Positions 48,882 through 58,685 of a DNA stretch of 64,000 bases are shown in pieces (the first letter of the stretch is position 1; each line of letters starts with the position of its first letter). The position numbers were made by a program, and so were the translations under genes. Source of the DNA: Robiginitomaculum sp. (lineage in GTDB: Bacteria; Pseudomonadota; Alphaproteobacteria; Caulobacterales; Maricaulaceae); the NCBI GenBank assembly GCA_021776565.1, contig JAJFFQ010000023.1:30407-94406 (forward strand), in the 5' to 3' direction. The notes below the pieces were generated by a model. That model did no database searches and was not told the origin of the DNA. It was given only the letters and a program-made list of their open reading frames with translations.

Positions 48882-50099
48882 TTATGACTGGTATCGGCTC
48901 ATAATGATTGAGCCATTTGTTCCGCCAAATCCGAACGAATTGGACATGACGGTGTTAAGCTCGGCTTTGGTGGTTTTTGTAATAATGTTGCTGCCATCAA
49001 TTTTCGGGTCAAGGTTTTCAACGTTAATCGATGGGGCGATAAACCCATCGCGCATCATCAGAAGACTATAAATAGCTTCTTGAGCACCGGCCCCACCCAA
49101 AGAGTGCCCGGTCATGGATTTGGTTGCAGACAAGGGCGGCATGTTATCACCAAAGACATCACGAATGGCCTGCATTTCCCGCACATCACCCACCGGCGTC
49201 GACGTGGCATGAGGGTTGATATAATCAATCGGCCCGGGCGCGGTTTCCATGGCCAGCTTCATGGCCCGCATGGCACCTTCACCGGATGGTTGCACCATGT
49301 CATAGCCGTCCGAGGTTGCACCATAGCCGGTCACTTCGGCATAAATTTTGGCTCCACGCGCCAAAGCGTGCGCGCGCTCTTCCATGACAACAACCCCGGC
49401 ACCGCCAGCAATAACAAAGCCATCGCGATCCACGTCAAAGGCGCGGCTGGCGCGTGCCGGCGTATCGTTATACTTGCTCGACATGGCCCCCATGGCATCA
49501 AACAGTGTGGACATGCCCCAGAACAACTCCTCGCCGCCGCCCGCCACCATGACATCCTGCTTGTTCCATTGTATTTGTTCTGCCGCCGCGCCCATGCAAT
49601 GCAGCGATGTAGTACAGGCCGACGAGATAGAATAACTCAAACCCTTGATCTTCAGCCCTGTGGCCAGGGTTGCTGAACCGGTGGAGCTCATGGCCTTGGG
49701 TACGGCAAACGGGCCAACACGTTTAACGCCTTTTTCCCGCGCAATATCAGCGGACTTGACCAGAATTTCAGCAGATGGGCCGCCTGAGCCGACAATCAGA
49801 CCAGTACGCGGATTAGATATTTCATGACCTTCCAGCCCGGCATCTTTAATCGCCTGCTCTGCGGCAAGCCAGCACCATGCTGAACCATCGGCCATAAACC
49901 GTAATAATCGCTTGTCGATCAGTTCTTTCAAATTCAACTCTGGCGGCGGCGCAGCCACTTGTGAGCGAAAGCCCATTTCGGTAAAGACCGGAGCCGCTTT
50001 GACGCCGGATTTACCAGCTTGCAAGGATGCTGAAACCTCATCAACATCCAGGCCGATGCTGGAAATAATACCCATGCCTGTAATTACGACGCGCCGCAT
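48882..50099 (-). CDS. fabB: 3-oxoacyl-ACP synthase I
   Basis: Condensing enzyme that extends cis-3-decenoyl-ACP for unsaturated fatty acids. The 405-residue product holds the Cys-His-His triad in [24 protein letters not shown] and [12 protein letters not shown]. Linkage to fabA argues for FabB over FabF. 12 bases separate it from fabA. Confidence 0.96.
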   Translation of the reverse strand: MRRVVITGMGIISSIGLDVDEVSASLQAGKSGVKAAPVFTEMGFRSQVAAPPPELNLKELIDKRLLRFMADGSAWCWLAAEQAIKDAGLEGHEISNPRTGLIVGSGGPSAEILVKSADIAREKGVKRVGPFAVPKAMSSTGSATLATGLKIKGLSYSISSACTTSLHCMGAAAEQIQWNKQDVMVAGGGEELFWGMSTLFDAMGAMSSKYNDTPARASRAFDVDRDGFVIAGGAGVVVMEERAHALARGAKIYAEVTGYGATSDGYDMVQPSGEGAMRAMKLAMETAPGPIDYINPHATSTPVGDVREMQAIRDVFGDNMPPLSATKSMTGHSLGGAGAQEAIYSLLMMRDGFIAPSINVENLDPKIDGSNIITKTTKAELNTVMSNSFGFGGTNGSIIMSRYQS

Positions 50100-50111
50100 A
50101 TTCTTGTCCTG

Positions 50112-50627
50112 TTATTTCCCGTCTGGTTGAAACAGACCAACCCTGAGGTCTTTGGCCTTATATATAACCTCGCCATCAGCTTGCATGATTGCGTCTGCAA
50201 TTCCCAGCACCAAACGGCGGTTTATCACACGTTTGAGGTCAATGTGGTATTTGACCAGTTTAACATCAGGCGTGACCTGACCAGTAAATTTCACCTCGCC
50301 CACACCAAGGGCACGACCCCGGCCCGGCCCGCCAATCCAGCCCAGAAAGAAACCCACCAATTGCCACATGGCATCCAGACCCAGACAGCCCGGCATCACT
50401 GGATCATTCTCGAAATGACAAGGGAAAAACCAGAGGTCAGGACGGATATCAAGCTCTGCCTCAATAAACCCCTTGCCATGCTCGCCGCCCTCATCACTGA
50501 TTGAGGTAATGCGGTCAAACATCAGCATGGGCGGGAGGGGCAATTGTGCATTGCCAGGCCCAAAAACGCTGCCATGACCAGAACGTATCAAGGCTTCATA
50601 GTCGAAGCTGCTATTGTTTTTCTTCAT
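50112..50627 (-). CDS. fabA: 3-hydroxydecanoyl-ACP dehydratase/isomerase
   Basis: Introduces the cis double bond at the C10 stage in anaerobic unsaturated fatty acid synthesis. The 171-residue hot-dog enzyme has the catalytic His and Asp in [20 protein letters not shown]. First gene of the operon. The upstream region 50628-50753 is AT-rich (TAAATATATTAC) and probably holds the promoter. No irr or fabR-like gene is adjacent. Confidence 0.96.
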   Translation of the reverse strand: MKKNNSSFDYEALIRSGHGSVFGPGNAQLPLPPMLMFDRITSISDEGGEHGKGFIEAELDIRPDLWFFPCHFENDPVMPGCLGLDAMWQLVGFFLGWIGGPGRGRALGVGEVKFTGQVTPDVKLVKYHIDLKRVINRRLVLGIADAIMQADGEVIYKAKDLRVGLFQPDGK

Positions 50628-50753
50628 AAACGTCTAACCCGCAAAATGATTAAATATATTACTTTTTTACACACCAAATAGTCACGAAAATTTTACATGT
50701 CCTTCATGCCCTCTCGTATCACGGTCATTGTGGTCACTCAAGCAAGGCAAAGC

Positions 50754-51293
50754 TCATCTGGAAACAGCCGCAGAAACATCTGCACCCCAAAGCACATTTT
50801 TTTCTGCCCAGCCGCGTACATTTTCTTTTCTAACCTGACAGCGGCCATTCAAACACGGGCCTAATCGTAACAATGCATTCGGATCCGCATAGGCGATTAC
50901 AATTTGATCCTGCCCCTCTGTGCGATAAATTGGCACAGGTTTATCAGCCACGACCATGACCATTGCCCGGGTTGAAAGCAGTGATTTATGCATCCATACT
51001 TTTTCGCCCGCCGGGTCTATGACCTGCCGCCAAAAAGGCGTTTCATCAACCACCAGCACAGGCAGACCTCGACGCCGGTATTCCCACAAAACCGGTTGTT
51101 TGTAAGATGGCCCACGACGCCCCCACACCTCGTCAGGCCTCAGACTGACAAAATAGGGAGGCTCGGTTTGCGTTGCGTCTTGTGCAGAAGGGTTACATGC
51201 AACAAGCAAGATAAGGATGCCAAAAATTGTAAATAGGAAGCCAATACGACGGATCGAAGATGATAGACTAAAATTTTGCACCTGAAAAAACAC
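50754..51293 (-). CDS. SH3-domain lipoprotein or periplasmic protein
   Basis: A 179-residue protein with an N-terminal helix ending in a lipobox-like LVAC (ILILLVACNPS), then an SH3_4/bacterial SH3 region: RGPSYKQPVLWEYRRRGLPVLVV, DPAGEKVWMHKSLL and VRGWAEKNVLWG. These domains usually bind cell wall. It is divergent from the hydroxyacid dehydrogenase, a pairing I recall from other alphaproteobacteria. The exact start is uncertain. Confidence 0.82.
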   Translation of the reverse strand: MFFQVQNFSLSSSIRRIGFLFTIFGILILLVACNPSAQDATQTEPPYFVSLRPDEVWGRRGPSYKQPVLWEYRRRGLPVLVVDETPFWRQVIDPAGEKVWMHKSLLSTRAMVMVVADKPVPIYRTEGQDQIVIAYADPNALLRLGPCLNGRCQVRKENVRGWAEKNVLWGADVSAAVSR

Positions 51294-51331
51294 CCTTGCC
51301 TGGCTAATCGAATTGAATAAGTCTACTCACC

Positions 51332-52315
51332 ATGAACACCAGAACCAAGGTAATTGTCACGCGGCGTCTGCCAGAACCGGTACAGGATCGCCTCTGCACT
51401 CTTTTTGACACACGCCTTAACTTGTCTGACAAGGCATTGTCCCATGACGAGTTGAAAAAGGCCGCATCACAGTGCCAGGTGCTGGCTCCCACTGTGACCG
51501 ATCACATTGATGCCGATGTGATAGAGGCCGGTGCAGGACGCTTGAAACTGATTGCCAATTTTGGTGCCGGTGTGGATCATATCGATCTTGATGCTGCGAG
51601 CAGGGCCGGGATCACTATTACCAATACGCCAAGCGTCCTCACCAATGATACTGCGGATTTGACCATGGCGCTAATTTTGGCTGTGCCGCGCCGTCTGGCT
51701 GAAGGTTCCCGGGTCATGCGCGCCGGTGAGTTTGCTGGCTGGTCGCCAACCTGGATGATGGGCCACAGTATTGGGGACAAAAAACTGGGTATTGTTGGCA
51801 TGGGGCGCATTGGTCAGGCAGTCGCCCGACGCGCCCGCGCTTTCGGGTTGGAAATTCATTATCATAATCGCAATCGCGTCAGTGCTGCTATAGAGGAAGA
51901 GCTGGGCGCGCTGTGGTGGAGCGATCTGGATACCATGTTGACCAACATGGATATTATTTCCGTCAATTGTCCGAAAACAAATCAAACACATCATTTGCTT
52001 TCGCGAGAACGCCTCTCGAAATTACCTCCTCATGCGTTTCTGGTTAACACCTCACGCGGTGATGTTATTGATGAAGCTGCGCTTGCTGATCTGCTGGAAC
52101 AAGGTGCGCTGGCCGGGGCTGGACTTGATGTATACGAACATGAACCACAAGTAGAACCACGCCTGTTGGCGCTGGATAGCGTTGTGGCACTACCGCATAT
52201 GGGGTCATCCACCATTGAAGCCCGTATCGCCATGGGTGAAACAATGATAATCAATATCAAGGAATACGAAGATGGCCACAAACCACCTGACCGGGTTATT
52301 GCTGAACTGACATAA
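51332..52315 (+). CDS. D-2-hydroxyacid dehydrogenase (glyoxylate/hydroxypyruvate reductase-like)
   Basis: A 327-residue NAD(P)-dependent enzyme. Rossmann loop GIVGMGRIGQAVARRARAFG, catalytic Arg in NTSRGDVIDEAAL, Glu in YEHEPQVEPRL and His in LPHMGSSTIEAR are all present. Closest in pattern to D-glycerate dehydrogenase / glyoxylate reductase. It could consume the glyoxylate made by the purine pathway, but that link is only inference. Confidence 0.9.
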   Translation: MNTRTKVIVTRRLPEPVQDRLCTLFDTRLNLSDKALSHDELKKAASQCQVLAPTVTDHIDADVIEAGAGRLKLIANFGAGVDHIDLDAASRAGITITNTPSVLTNDTADLTMALILAVPRRLAEGSRVMRAGEFAGWSPTWMMGHSIGDKKLGIVGMGRIGQAVARRARAFGLEIHYHNRNRVSAAIEEELGALWWSDLDTMLTNMDIISVNCPKTNQTHHLLSRERLSKLPPHAFLVNTSRGDVIDEAALADLLEQGALAGAGLDVYEHEPQVEPRLLALDSVVALPHMGSSTIEARIAMGETMIINIKEYEDGHKPPDRVIAELT

Positions 52316-52382
52316 ATTTCACGGCTTTGTGAGGGCCACACGATCAAAAATATGCTAAAATCTTACCAAAGGGGAGATCATC

Positions 52383-53297
52383 ATGAACACACCAATACTA
52401 AAAACCATCCTTGTCGGCACGGGTGTCTTGGCACTGGCCGTAATGTCTGCACAGGCTCAGGAAGACCGGTTTTCCAAAGTAAAAATCGAGGCCACCGATC
52501 TGGGCGGTGGGGTTTATATGATGACCGGCTCCGGCGGCAATTTGGGCCTTAGCACGGGTGCAGACGGTGCGTTTTTGATAGATGACCAGTTCGCGCCTCT
52601 CTCTGAAAAAATCAAGGCAAAAATTGCAACACTAAGCGAGACATCCGTACGGTTCTTGGTCAACACACACTGGCATGGCGACCATGCGGGCGGCAACGCA
52701 AACTTTGGCAAGGATGGTGCGATCATTGTTGCCCATAATAATGTCCGTAAACGGCTATCTACCGATCAGTTTATGAAAGCGTTTAACCGGGAGGTCAAAG
52801 CCGCGCCCGCCGCAGCATGGCCGGTCATTACCTTTGCTGATGAGATCAGTTTTTACCAAAACAGCCAAAGCATCCATATTTTCCATGTCAGCAATGCTCA
52901 CACGGATGGCGATGCCATGATCTATTTTGAAAATGCTGATGTGTTGCATATGGGCGATGTGTTCTTTAACAAAATGTACCCCTATATCGACATCGGCAGT
53001 AATGGCTCAATCAATGGTGTAATCGCTGCGCAGGAACGTGCGCTGGCAATGATTACTGATGATACCAAAATCATTCCAGGCCATGGCCCATTGGCCAGCA
53101 AAGCTGATCTTGAAAGCACACTGGCTATGTTAAAAGCCGTCCGTACAACGGTGTTGAAAACCATTACCGAAGGCAAAAGTGCTGACGAGGCCGTGGCCGC
53201 AGACCCGCTTTTTGAATTTAATGAGCAATGGGGAAAAGGCTTCATCAATCCCGAACGCATGGTTCGCGGCGTTTATGCCGATCTTTCCGGGGGTTGA
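52383..53297 (+). CDS. secreted metallo-beta-lactamase-fold hydrolase
   Basis: A 304-residue protein with a signal peptide (cleaved near AQAQE, residue 22). Zinc ligands: HWHGDHAGGN, a His in VSNAHTDGDAMIYF and IIPGHGPLASKADL. Members of this secreted MBL group include quinoprotein-relay and AIM/B3-like proteins. Substrate unknown; a beta-lactamase role is not supported. GGGGAGA precedes the ATG. The 3' end overlaps the MoeB/ThiF gene by 25 bases. Confidence 0.87.
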   Translation: MNTPILKTILVGTGVLALAVMSAQAQEDRFSKVKIEATDLGGGVYMMTGSGGNLGLSTGADGAFLIDDQFAPLSEKIKAKIATLSETSVRFLVNTHWHGDHAGGNANFGKDGAIIVAHNNVRKRLSTDQFMKAFNREVKAAPAAAWPVITFADEISFYQNSQSIHIFHVSNAHTDGDAMIYFENADVLHMGDVFFNKMYPYIDIGSNGSINGVIAAQERALAMITDDTKIIPGHGPLASKADLESTLAMLKAVRTTVLKTITEGKSADEAVAADPLFEFNEQWGKGFINPERMVRGVYADLSGG

Positions 53298-54043
53298 ATA
53301 CCGCACACAGGGCAAGCGGGGTCAGGGGGCAGCGCAAGTGTGCGGCACTGCGCTGTCATACCATCATAAACCATCAAACGCCCAAAGAGTGGCATACCGG
53401 CACCGGTGATAATTTTTATCGCCTCCAGCGCCATCATTGAACCGATTATGCCCGTCAGCGCCCCAATAACGCCAACGCTTTCGCAGGTGTCGCCCTCTTG
53501 TGGCAAGACAGGCACCAGACAGCGGTAACAGGCGGTCTTTCCCTTGTTTGAGTCAAAACAGGTCAACTGCCCATCAAAGCCGATAGCCGCACCGGAGATC
53601 AGTGACTTTGCGGCTTTGTGACATGCCACATTGATGGCAAACCGGGCGGTAAAATTATCTGTACCGTCAAGGATCAGGTCGTAAAGTTCAATAAGCCCGG
53701 CACTGTTTTCATCAAAACGGCCCTTATGGGCATTGATTGTTACATGGGGATTTAACCGCGTTAAGGTTGATACGGCAACGCTTGTTTTTGTCTGGCCTGT
53801 ATCTTCGGTGCCAAAGAGTACCTGCCTTTGCAAATTGGACAAGGACACCACGTCATCATCCATAAGCCCCAGCGTGCCAACACCCGCAGCGGCAAGATAA
53901 AGCGCGGCTGACGCACCCAGACCTCCGGCACCAATGACGAGAACTTTGGCGGCTTTCAGTTTTTGCTGACCTGGGCCACCTATGTCTTTTAGCACCAGAT
54001 GACGCGCATAGCGCTCAACTTCCTGAGGCGTTAACCCTGTCAC
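53273..54043 (-). CDS. moeB: MoeB/ThiF family adenylyltransferase
   Basis: Activates the C-terminal glycine of MoaD or ThiS by adenylation. The 256-residue product has GAGGLGASAALYLAAAGVG, DDVVSLSNLQRQVLF, the zinc cysteines C-x-x-C in CYRCLVP and CPVCG, and a GDTCESVGVIGALTG block. No rhodanese domain. The cofactor demand of xanthine dehydrogenase fits MoeB, but ThiF cannot be excluded. It overlaps the gene upstream by 4 bases. Confidence 0.88.
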   Translation of the reverse strand: MTGLTPQEVERYARHLVLKDIGGPGQQKLKAAKVLVIGAGGLGASAALYLAAAGVGTLGLMDDDVVSLSNLQRQVLFGTEDTGQTKTSVAVSTLTRLNPHVTINAHKGRFDENSAGLIELYDLILDGTDNFTARFAINVACHKAAKSLISGAAIGFDGQLTCFDSNKGKTACYRCLVPVLPQEGDTCESVGVIGALTGIIGSMMALEAIKIITGAGMPLFGRLMVYDGMTAQCRTLALPPDPACPVCGIQPPERSA

Positions 54044-54810
54044 GACGTGGCAAAGCTTAAATAAGCCAAGGCACGTTGGCGCGCCGCTGCCAAACCTTCG
54101 GTTTCAATGAGGTCAAGAATTTCTCTGGCCCGCGCTATCATGGCATTATCATAAGAAATTCCTTTTGCAGCAGAGCGACTGACCTGTTGCAACGCGGCTA
54201 TGGCCGTCTCTTCAAGACCTTCCTTGCAAATCAGCAAAGCCATACCGCACTGTGTTCCCATGCCTGCATCATAATTTTTACTTTTCATTGCAAGAGCGCA
54301 AGCCTCAATACCCTCTTCCAGATTGGCACCGGTGACCCGGGCACCAAATTTGCCGCCGCGCCTGATGATCTCCAAATGCCACATACCAAGCATAGTCTGC
54401 GCCCAGGCCGATTCCGGCTCTATAGCCATAGCCACATCAATATGCTTGCGACTTTTACTAGCCATGCCTTTACGAAAACTTTTCATCTTGCTCATGCCGC
54501 GCGCCAATATGCCAAGAGCGGCCACCTTCATGAGATGGGCTTCGGTATTTTGCGAATCCAGCGCCATAGCTTTTTCTGCATTGGCCAGTGCCGCCCTGGC
54601 ATCTTGTTTGCGATTTTCACTGCGACCCAAATCGATCAATGCCAATTGTGCGCGGGCAGCAAGCACCAGAGATTTTGCCGTTGCTTCCGCCTCGCCCAGG
54701 GCAATGGCCTCATGATAGGCTCCGTCCGCGTAGGCAGATGCAGTATTGGCACCAGCCTGACCACCTAGCCCGGCAAATATAAGCGTTAAAAACAAACCGA
54801 ATACCTTCAT
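54040..54810 (-). CDS. secreted helical-repeat (TPR-like) protein
   Basis: A 256-residue protein with a signal peptide (cleaved after GGQAGA). The rest is helical, with TPR-like phases such as ARAALANAEKAMALDSQNTEAHLM and HIDVAMAIEPESAWAQTMLG. Scaffold-type role likely; partner unknown. It is coupled by ATGA overlap to the MoeB/ThiF gene. Confidence 0.75.
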   Translation of the reverse strand: MKVFGLFLTLIFAGLGGQAGANTASAYADGAYHEAIALGEAEATAKSLVLAARAQLALIDLGRSENRKQDARAALANAEKAMALDSQNTEAHLMKVAALGILARGMSKMKSFRKGMASKSRKHIDVAMAIEPESAWAQTMLGMWHLEIIRRGGKFGARVTGANLEEGIEACALAMKSKNYDAGMGTQCGMALLICKEGLEETAIAALQQVSRSAAKGISYDNAMIARAREILDLIETEGLAAARQRALAYLSFATS

Positions 54811-54903
54811 AACCTATGTTTAGCAAAATCAGCTTCAAACGGATAGAGAAAAAGTTTGCAATCCTGATCGACAAGAGCAGGTGCATCGGGGTAATTTCTA
54901 TTT

Positions 54904-56256
54904 ATGAGTCTTTTGCAAACCATTGTCGTATCTATGCAGACCGAAGAATTAGCTGAGTTTGCCGATAAAGGGCAGACACTATTACGCAAAGCTCTTGACT
55001 GGGCGCAAGGTACGTTGGTCAGTATTGACATGGCGGTGCAGACAGGAGCATTGCTGGCGGCTCTGGTGATCGCCCTTGTTCTCACGCCTTATATTAAGGC
55101 ATTGGCCTCACACCTAGGTGAGCACGATGTCGTAAAGCGGTTTTTAGCACCATTAGGCGTCTATTTATCACCCTTGACCAAAGCCATGCTTCTGCTCATC
55201 GCTTTATTGGCCGCACAATATGCCTTGCAATTATCGGATCGCCCGTTTGCCCTTGTGCGCACAGGGGTATCACTGACCACAGCATGGGTGGTAATCCGGC
55301 TGATTTCCAATCTCATTGCCGAGCCATTTTGGGCCAGAACCGCCGCCAATTTCGCCTGGGCGCTGGCGGCGCTTAACATTTTTGGCCTTTTGGGGCCGGT
55401 GATCGCTTTTCTTGGAACGCCCCTTGGTTTCAAAATCGGTGTGAAGGATTTCTCCGCATTGCTGGTGCTCAATGGCATGGTGTTGGCAATTGTTCTTTTG
55501 TGGCTGGCCAGCTGGTTATCCAGGGTGTTGCGCCAACGCATCAACACTTTGCCAAGCATGACGCCCTCTATCCAGCTTTTGCTGTCCAAGGCCGTGCAGG
55601 TAACTCTTCTTACGGTGGCGGTACTAATCGCCCTGACCTCCATGGGGTTTGATCTTTCATCCCTTGCCATTATCGGCGGCGCGCTCAGCTTTGGTATTGG
55701 CTTTGGTTTACAGCGTATTTTTGCCAATCTCATATCCGGGGTGATCCTTCTGGTGGATCGCTCCATAAAGCCCGGTGATGTGATTGAGGTCGATGACACT
55801 TATGGTAAAATAGGCTCGCTGGGTTTGCGCTATACTTCGGTCATTACCCGCGACCGCAAGGAACACCTCATTCCCAATGAAAGCTTTGTCACCGGCAAGG
55901 TTGTTAACTGGTCATATTCGGCACCGGAAGTACGGGTGAAACGCCCGGTCGGCATTGCTTATGGCGCAGATGTACCCAAAGCAATCGCCTTGGCCATTGA
56001 GAGCATGAATACTATTCCGCGTGTCTTGAAGTCGCCAAAACCGGCCTGCCTTCTCAAGGGTTTTGGCGATAATTCAGTCGACCTTGAATTACGTTTCTGG
56101 ATACGTGATGCCGAAAATGGTGTGAGCAATATATCGTCCGAGGTTTTACTGAAAATCTGGGATTGCTTTAATGAAAACGGTATCGAATTCCCGTTCCCGC
56201 AGCGTGATGTGCACTTGTCTTCTGACGCAGCCTTTCGGGTAAAAATTGACAAATAA
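54904..56256 (+). CDS. MscS-family mechanosensitive channel
   Basis: A 450-residue channel with several N-terminal membrane helices, the pore-lining Gly/Ala helix (LAIIGGALSFGIGFGLQRIFANLISGVIL, read in parts) and the beta domain (SIKPGDVIEVDDTYGKIGSLGLRYTSV). The C-terminal alpha/beta vestibule (VDLELRFWIRD) follows. It releases solutes on osmotic downshift. Longer than E. coli MscS because of an extra N-terminal membrane region. Stands alone. Confidence 0.92.
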   Translation: MSLLQTIVVSMQTEELAEFADKGQTLLRKALDWAQGTLVSIDMAVQTGALLAALVIALVLTPYIKALASHLGEHDVVKRFLAPLGVYLSPLTKAMLLLIALLAAQYALQLSDRPFALVRTGVSLTTAWVVIRLISNLIAEPFWARTAANFAWALAALNIFGLLGPVIAFLGTPLGFKIGVKDFSALLVLNGMVLAIVLLWLASWLSRVLRQRINTLPSMTPSIQLLLSKAVQVTLLTVAVLIALTSMGFDLSSLAIIGGALSFGIGFGLQRIFANLISGVILLVDRSIKPGDVIEVDDTYGKIGSLGLRYTSVITRDRKEHLIPNESFVTGKVVNWSYSAPEVRVKRPVGIAYGADVPKAIALAIESMNTIPRVLKSPKPACLLKGFGDNSVDLELRFWIRDAENGVSNISSEVLLKIWDCFNENGIEFPFPQRDVHLSSDAAFRVKIDK

Positions 56257-56274
56257 AACATATAACAAAGATGT

Positions 56275-58197
56275 TCAAACTGGTTTACGTAATTTTCGCT
56301 CAAGCACCCGGGCCGGGTGCAAGCTTTCCGCAACACTGCGCTCCAGCGGAGATGGCTCGCCCAAAACTTCTGCTGTTATGGCCTCACCGAGTATGGGCGC
56401 AAGGGCAAAACCGCGTGATCCAAGCCCCATAAGCACAAACAGATTTTCCTGCAAAGAGGCACGCCCCGCCTTTGGATCAAGAAACCCGTGTTGCAGTGCA
56501 TGAAACCGGGCTTGAAAGTCATGTGGATCAACCATTGCCCCCACATAGGGCATTTGATCGGGTGTCGCCGCCCGTATGGAAACCCGACCTGACAGTGAAG
56601 ACATATCAATCCTGTTGGCTAAATCTGGCGCAAATTCACTTAACGCATTAATGTTGCTGGCGTGGTCTTTTGCTTGAGAGCGCAGATCAACATCGTCCAT
56701 TTTTTCAATTGGCTCATAAGTTGCGCCAGTGAGCAAGTGCCCGCCCGCAAGGCCCAGGGCATACCCGTCCGCCAACACCGCCGGGCCATCATACGGCGGT
56801 GAAATATCAGCAATGGTAATCTGCCCTTTCAGGTATCGAAAATCCAGCCCGCCGGTTTGTTGCAACCCACCAGACCCAAGCGCCATCACCGCCATTGACG
56901 CGCTGGCAATCGGGTTTTGTTTTTCATCAAACGCTACCCATAAACCATCTTTGCGCTCCAGCGAGGTAACCGGCACCTCGATCTGGGTTGCCCCTTTTGT
57001 CATGGCCGCAATAGCTTTATCTGGAACAACCACACCGGCACATGGCATCTGTAAACCAGCACCATCTTTGGTTATAAACATCTCGTTTCCTGGAAGAGCA
57101 CGGGCCTTCACCAAACGGGTGAATTTTTGATGATCCGAAGCGTGGGCTGGCAACCGAACAAGGCCGCAAGGGTTCCAGATACCGGGGCCAAGGGCAGCAT
57201 AGGTTGCAACAGCATGATGAAAGGCGGTGCGGAAAAATCGCGCGGGCGGTGCATCTTCCAAATCCAGCCTGGGTGAAACCAGTGCCGCCGGGTTGCCACT
57301 AGCCTCATCACCAAGGCCGGCTTTGCTGATTTGTGTAACTTTAAGGCCCCGCCGCAAAAACCCATGGACGACACTGGCTCCGGCAATGCCGCCGCCAAGC
57401 ACAAGGATGGGTTTAGAAGCTGGCTTTGCGTATGCGTGGGGACGGCTTTGTCGCCGAAGGCTGGTCAATTCCGGCCCTTTATATACAGCTTCCAAACGCT
57501 CACGTTTACGCCCAAATCCGGGTTCTTTGCTAACCAGAAATCCAGCCTCTGTTAAACCACGCCGGACACTACCTGCAACACTAAATGTGGCAAGGCGCGT
57601 ACCGTTATGGCTCAAGCGGGCAAGGTGAGAGAATACATCTGCTGACCACATTGCAGCGTTGCGGGACGGTGCAAACCCATCCAGAAACCAGGCGTGCGCA
57701 GACATTTCCATTTGCGGCAACGCCTCATCAACACCCATAAAATACAGTGTCAACGTTACGCCATCCCCGTCAAAGAAAAGACGGTGAACGCCCTTGATCG
57801 CAGACGACCATTGAGTGCGTAGCTTTTGTGATAGATTTTTAAGGACAGGAAAAGCCTTATGGGCGCGTTGCAGTTGGTTTTGGTCAAACGGCGCACCCTC
57901 AACAGAAACAAAATGCAACCGCGCGCCACTGGAACGTGTACGCCGCCATAAGTCCCAAGTGTTGAGAAAATTTAATCCTGTGCCAAATCCCAATTCACCG
58001 ATGGTAAATTGTTTGCGTGTTTCCCATGCTTTGGGCAAATGGCAGCCCGCCAGAAAAACAGCACGGGATTCTGCCAGACCATCACCATCGGAAAAATAAC
58101 CATCATCATGGTCGAGATTGCGCGGTACACCCACGTCAGACCAACCAAGACGGGGGGCAGGCAAACCAAAATTAAGGGTTAATGCGCGTTTGCTCAT
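56275..58197 (-). CDS. mnmC: bifunctional tRNA mnm5s2U biosynthesis enzyme MnmC
   Basis: Completes mnm5s2U at the tRNA wobble position. The 640-residue fusion has an N-terminal methyltransferase (GELGFGTGLNFLNTW; WFLDGFAPSRNAAMWSADVF) and a C-terminal FAD oxidase (LVLGGGIAGASVVHGF near residue 262; LMGLGSRGFALAPILGEAI). Both halves look intact. It is downstream of motA and the acidic lipoprotein on the same strand. Confidence 0.95.
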   Translation of the reverse strand: MSKRALTLNFGLPAPRLGWSDVGVPRNLDHDDGYFSDGDGLAESRAVFLAGCHLPKAWETRKQFTIGELGFGTGLNFLNTWDLWRRTRSSGARLHFVSVEGAPFDQNQLQRAHKAFPVLKNLSQKLRTQWSSAIKGVHRLFFDGDGVTLTLYFMGVDEALPQMEMSAHAWFLDGFAPSRNAAMWSADVFSHLARLSHNGTRLATFSVAGSVRRGLTEAGFLVSKEPGFGRKRERLEAVYKGPELTSLRRQSRPHAYAKPASKPILVLGGGIAGASVVHGFLRRGLKVTQISKAGLGDEASGNPAALVSPRLDLEDAPPARFFRTAFHHAVATYAALGPGIWNPCGLVRLPAHASDHQKFTRLVKARALPGNEMFITKDGAGLQMPCAGVVVPDKAIAAMTKGATQIEVPVTSLERKDGLWVAFDEKQNPIASASMAVMALGSGGLQQTGGLDFRYLKGQITIADISPPYDGPAVLADGYALGLAGGHLLTGATYEPIEKMDDVDLRSQAKDHASNINALSEFAPDLANRIDMSSLSGRVSIRAATPDQMPYVGAMVDPHDFQARFHALQHGFLDPKAGRASLQENLFVLMGLGSRGFALAPILGEAITAEVLGEPSPLERSVAESLHPARVLERKLRKPV

Positions 58198-58253
58198 ACA
58201 TCATCGCCCATTTGAGACGGTTTTTATAAACCTCAAACCTGACGGATCATATT

Positions 58254-58595
58254 TTAATCCGGTTCACCCTCGCCCTCACCGGCCTCACCTTCACCTTCAC
58301 CAGCTTCGCCTTCTGCCTCATGACCCTCATCTTCGTGGCCTTCACCCTCTTCGGGATCACCCTTCTCTTCTGCCCCACCTTCAGTTGCCGATTCCACCCC
58401 TACAGCCGTCGCACCAGCTGTTGCCGATGCCACTCCTGACATATTGCCAGCACCAGAGACCGGTTCGACCTCTTGCGCGGGCTGCGCTGTGTTTTCGTTA
58501 TCTGGATCGGGTGTATCAGTAGTTTCTGACATACAGGCGCTCAAGGCCAAAACGGCAAATCCACCCAAGACTGTATTTCTCAACGACATTTTCAT
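58254..58595 (-). CDS. acidic Glu/Gly-repeat lipoprotein
   Basis: A 113-residue lipoprotein: signal sequence with lipobox LSAC at C21, a low-complexity linker rich in Ala/Thr/Val, then a tail of repeated GEGE/AGEGE units with His (EGHEDEGHEAEGEAGE). Very acidic. The DNA carries 6-base repeats that could slip. It could bind divalent cations at the cell surface, but no function is known. It lies between motA and mnmC. Confidence 0.7.
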   Translation of the reverse strand: MKMSLRNTVLGGFAVLALSACMSETTDTPDPDNENTAQPAQEVEPVSGAGNMSGVASATAGATAVGVESATEGGAEEKGDPEEGEGHEDEGHEAEGEAGEGEGEAGEGEGEPD

Positions 58596-58685
58596 ACCCC
58601 AAAGTCAATAATGATTGGTACTATAGGATAAAACCCTCTGATTGTCGCACCTTTTTTGAAACCCATGGTCAGATTAAAGTAACGT

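Noticed and set aside
52383..53297. Beta-lactamase resistance gene
   Set aside because: Only the metallo-beta-lactamase fold is shown; the motif context fits general secreted MBL hydrolases.
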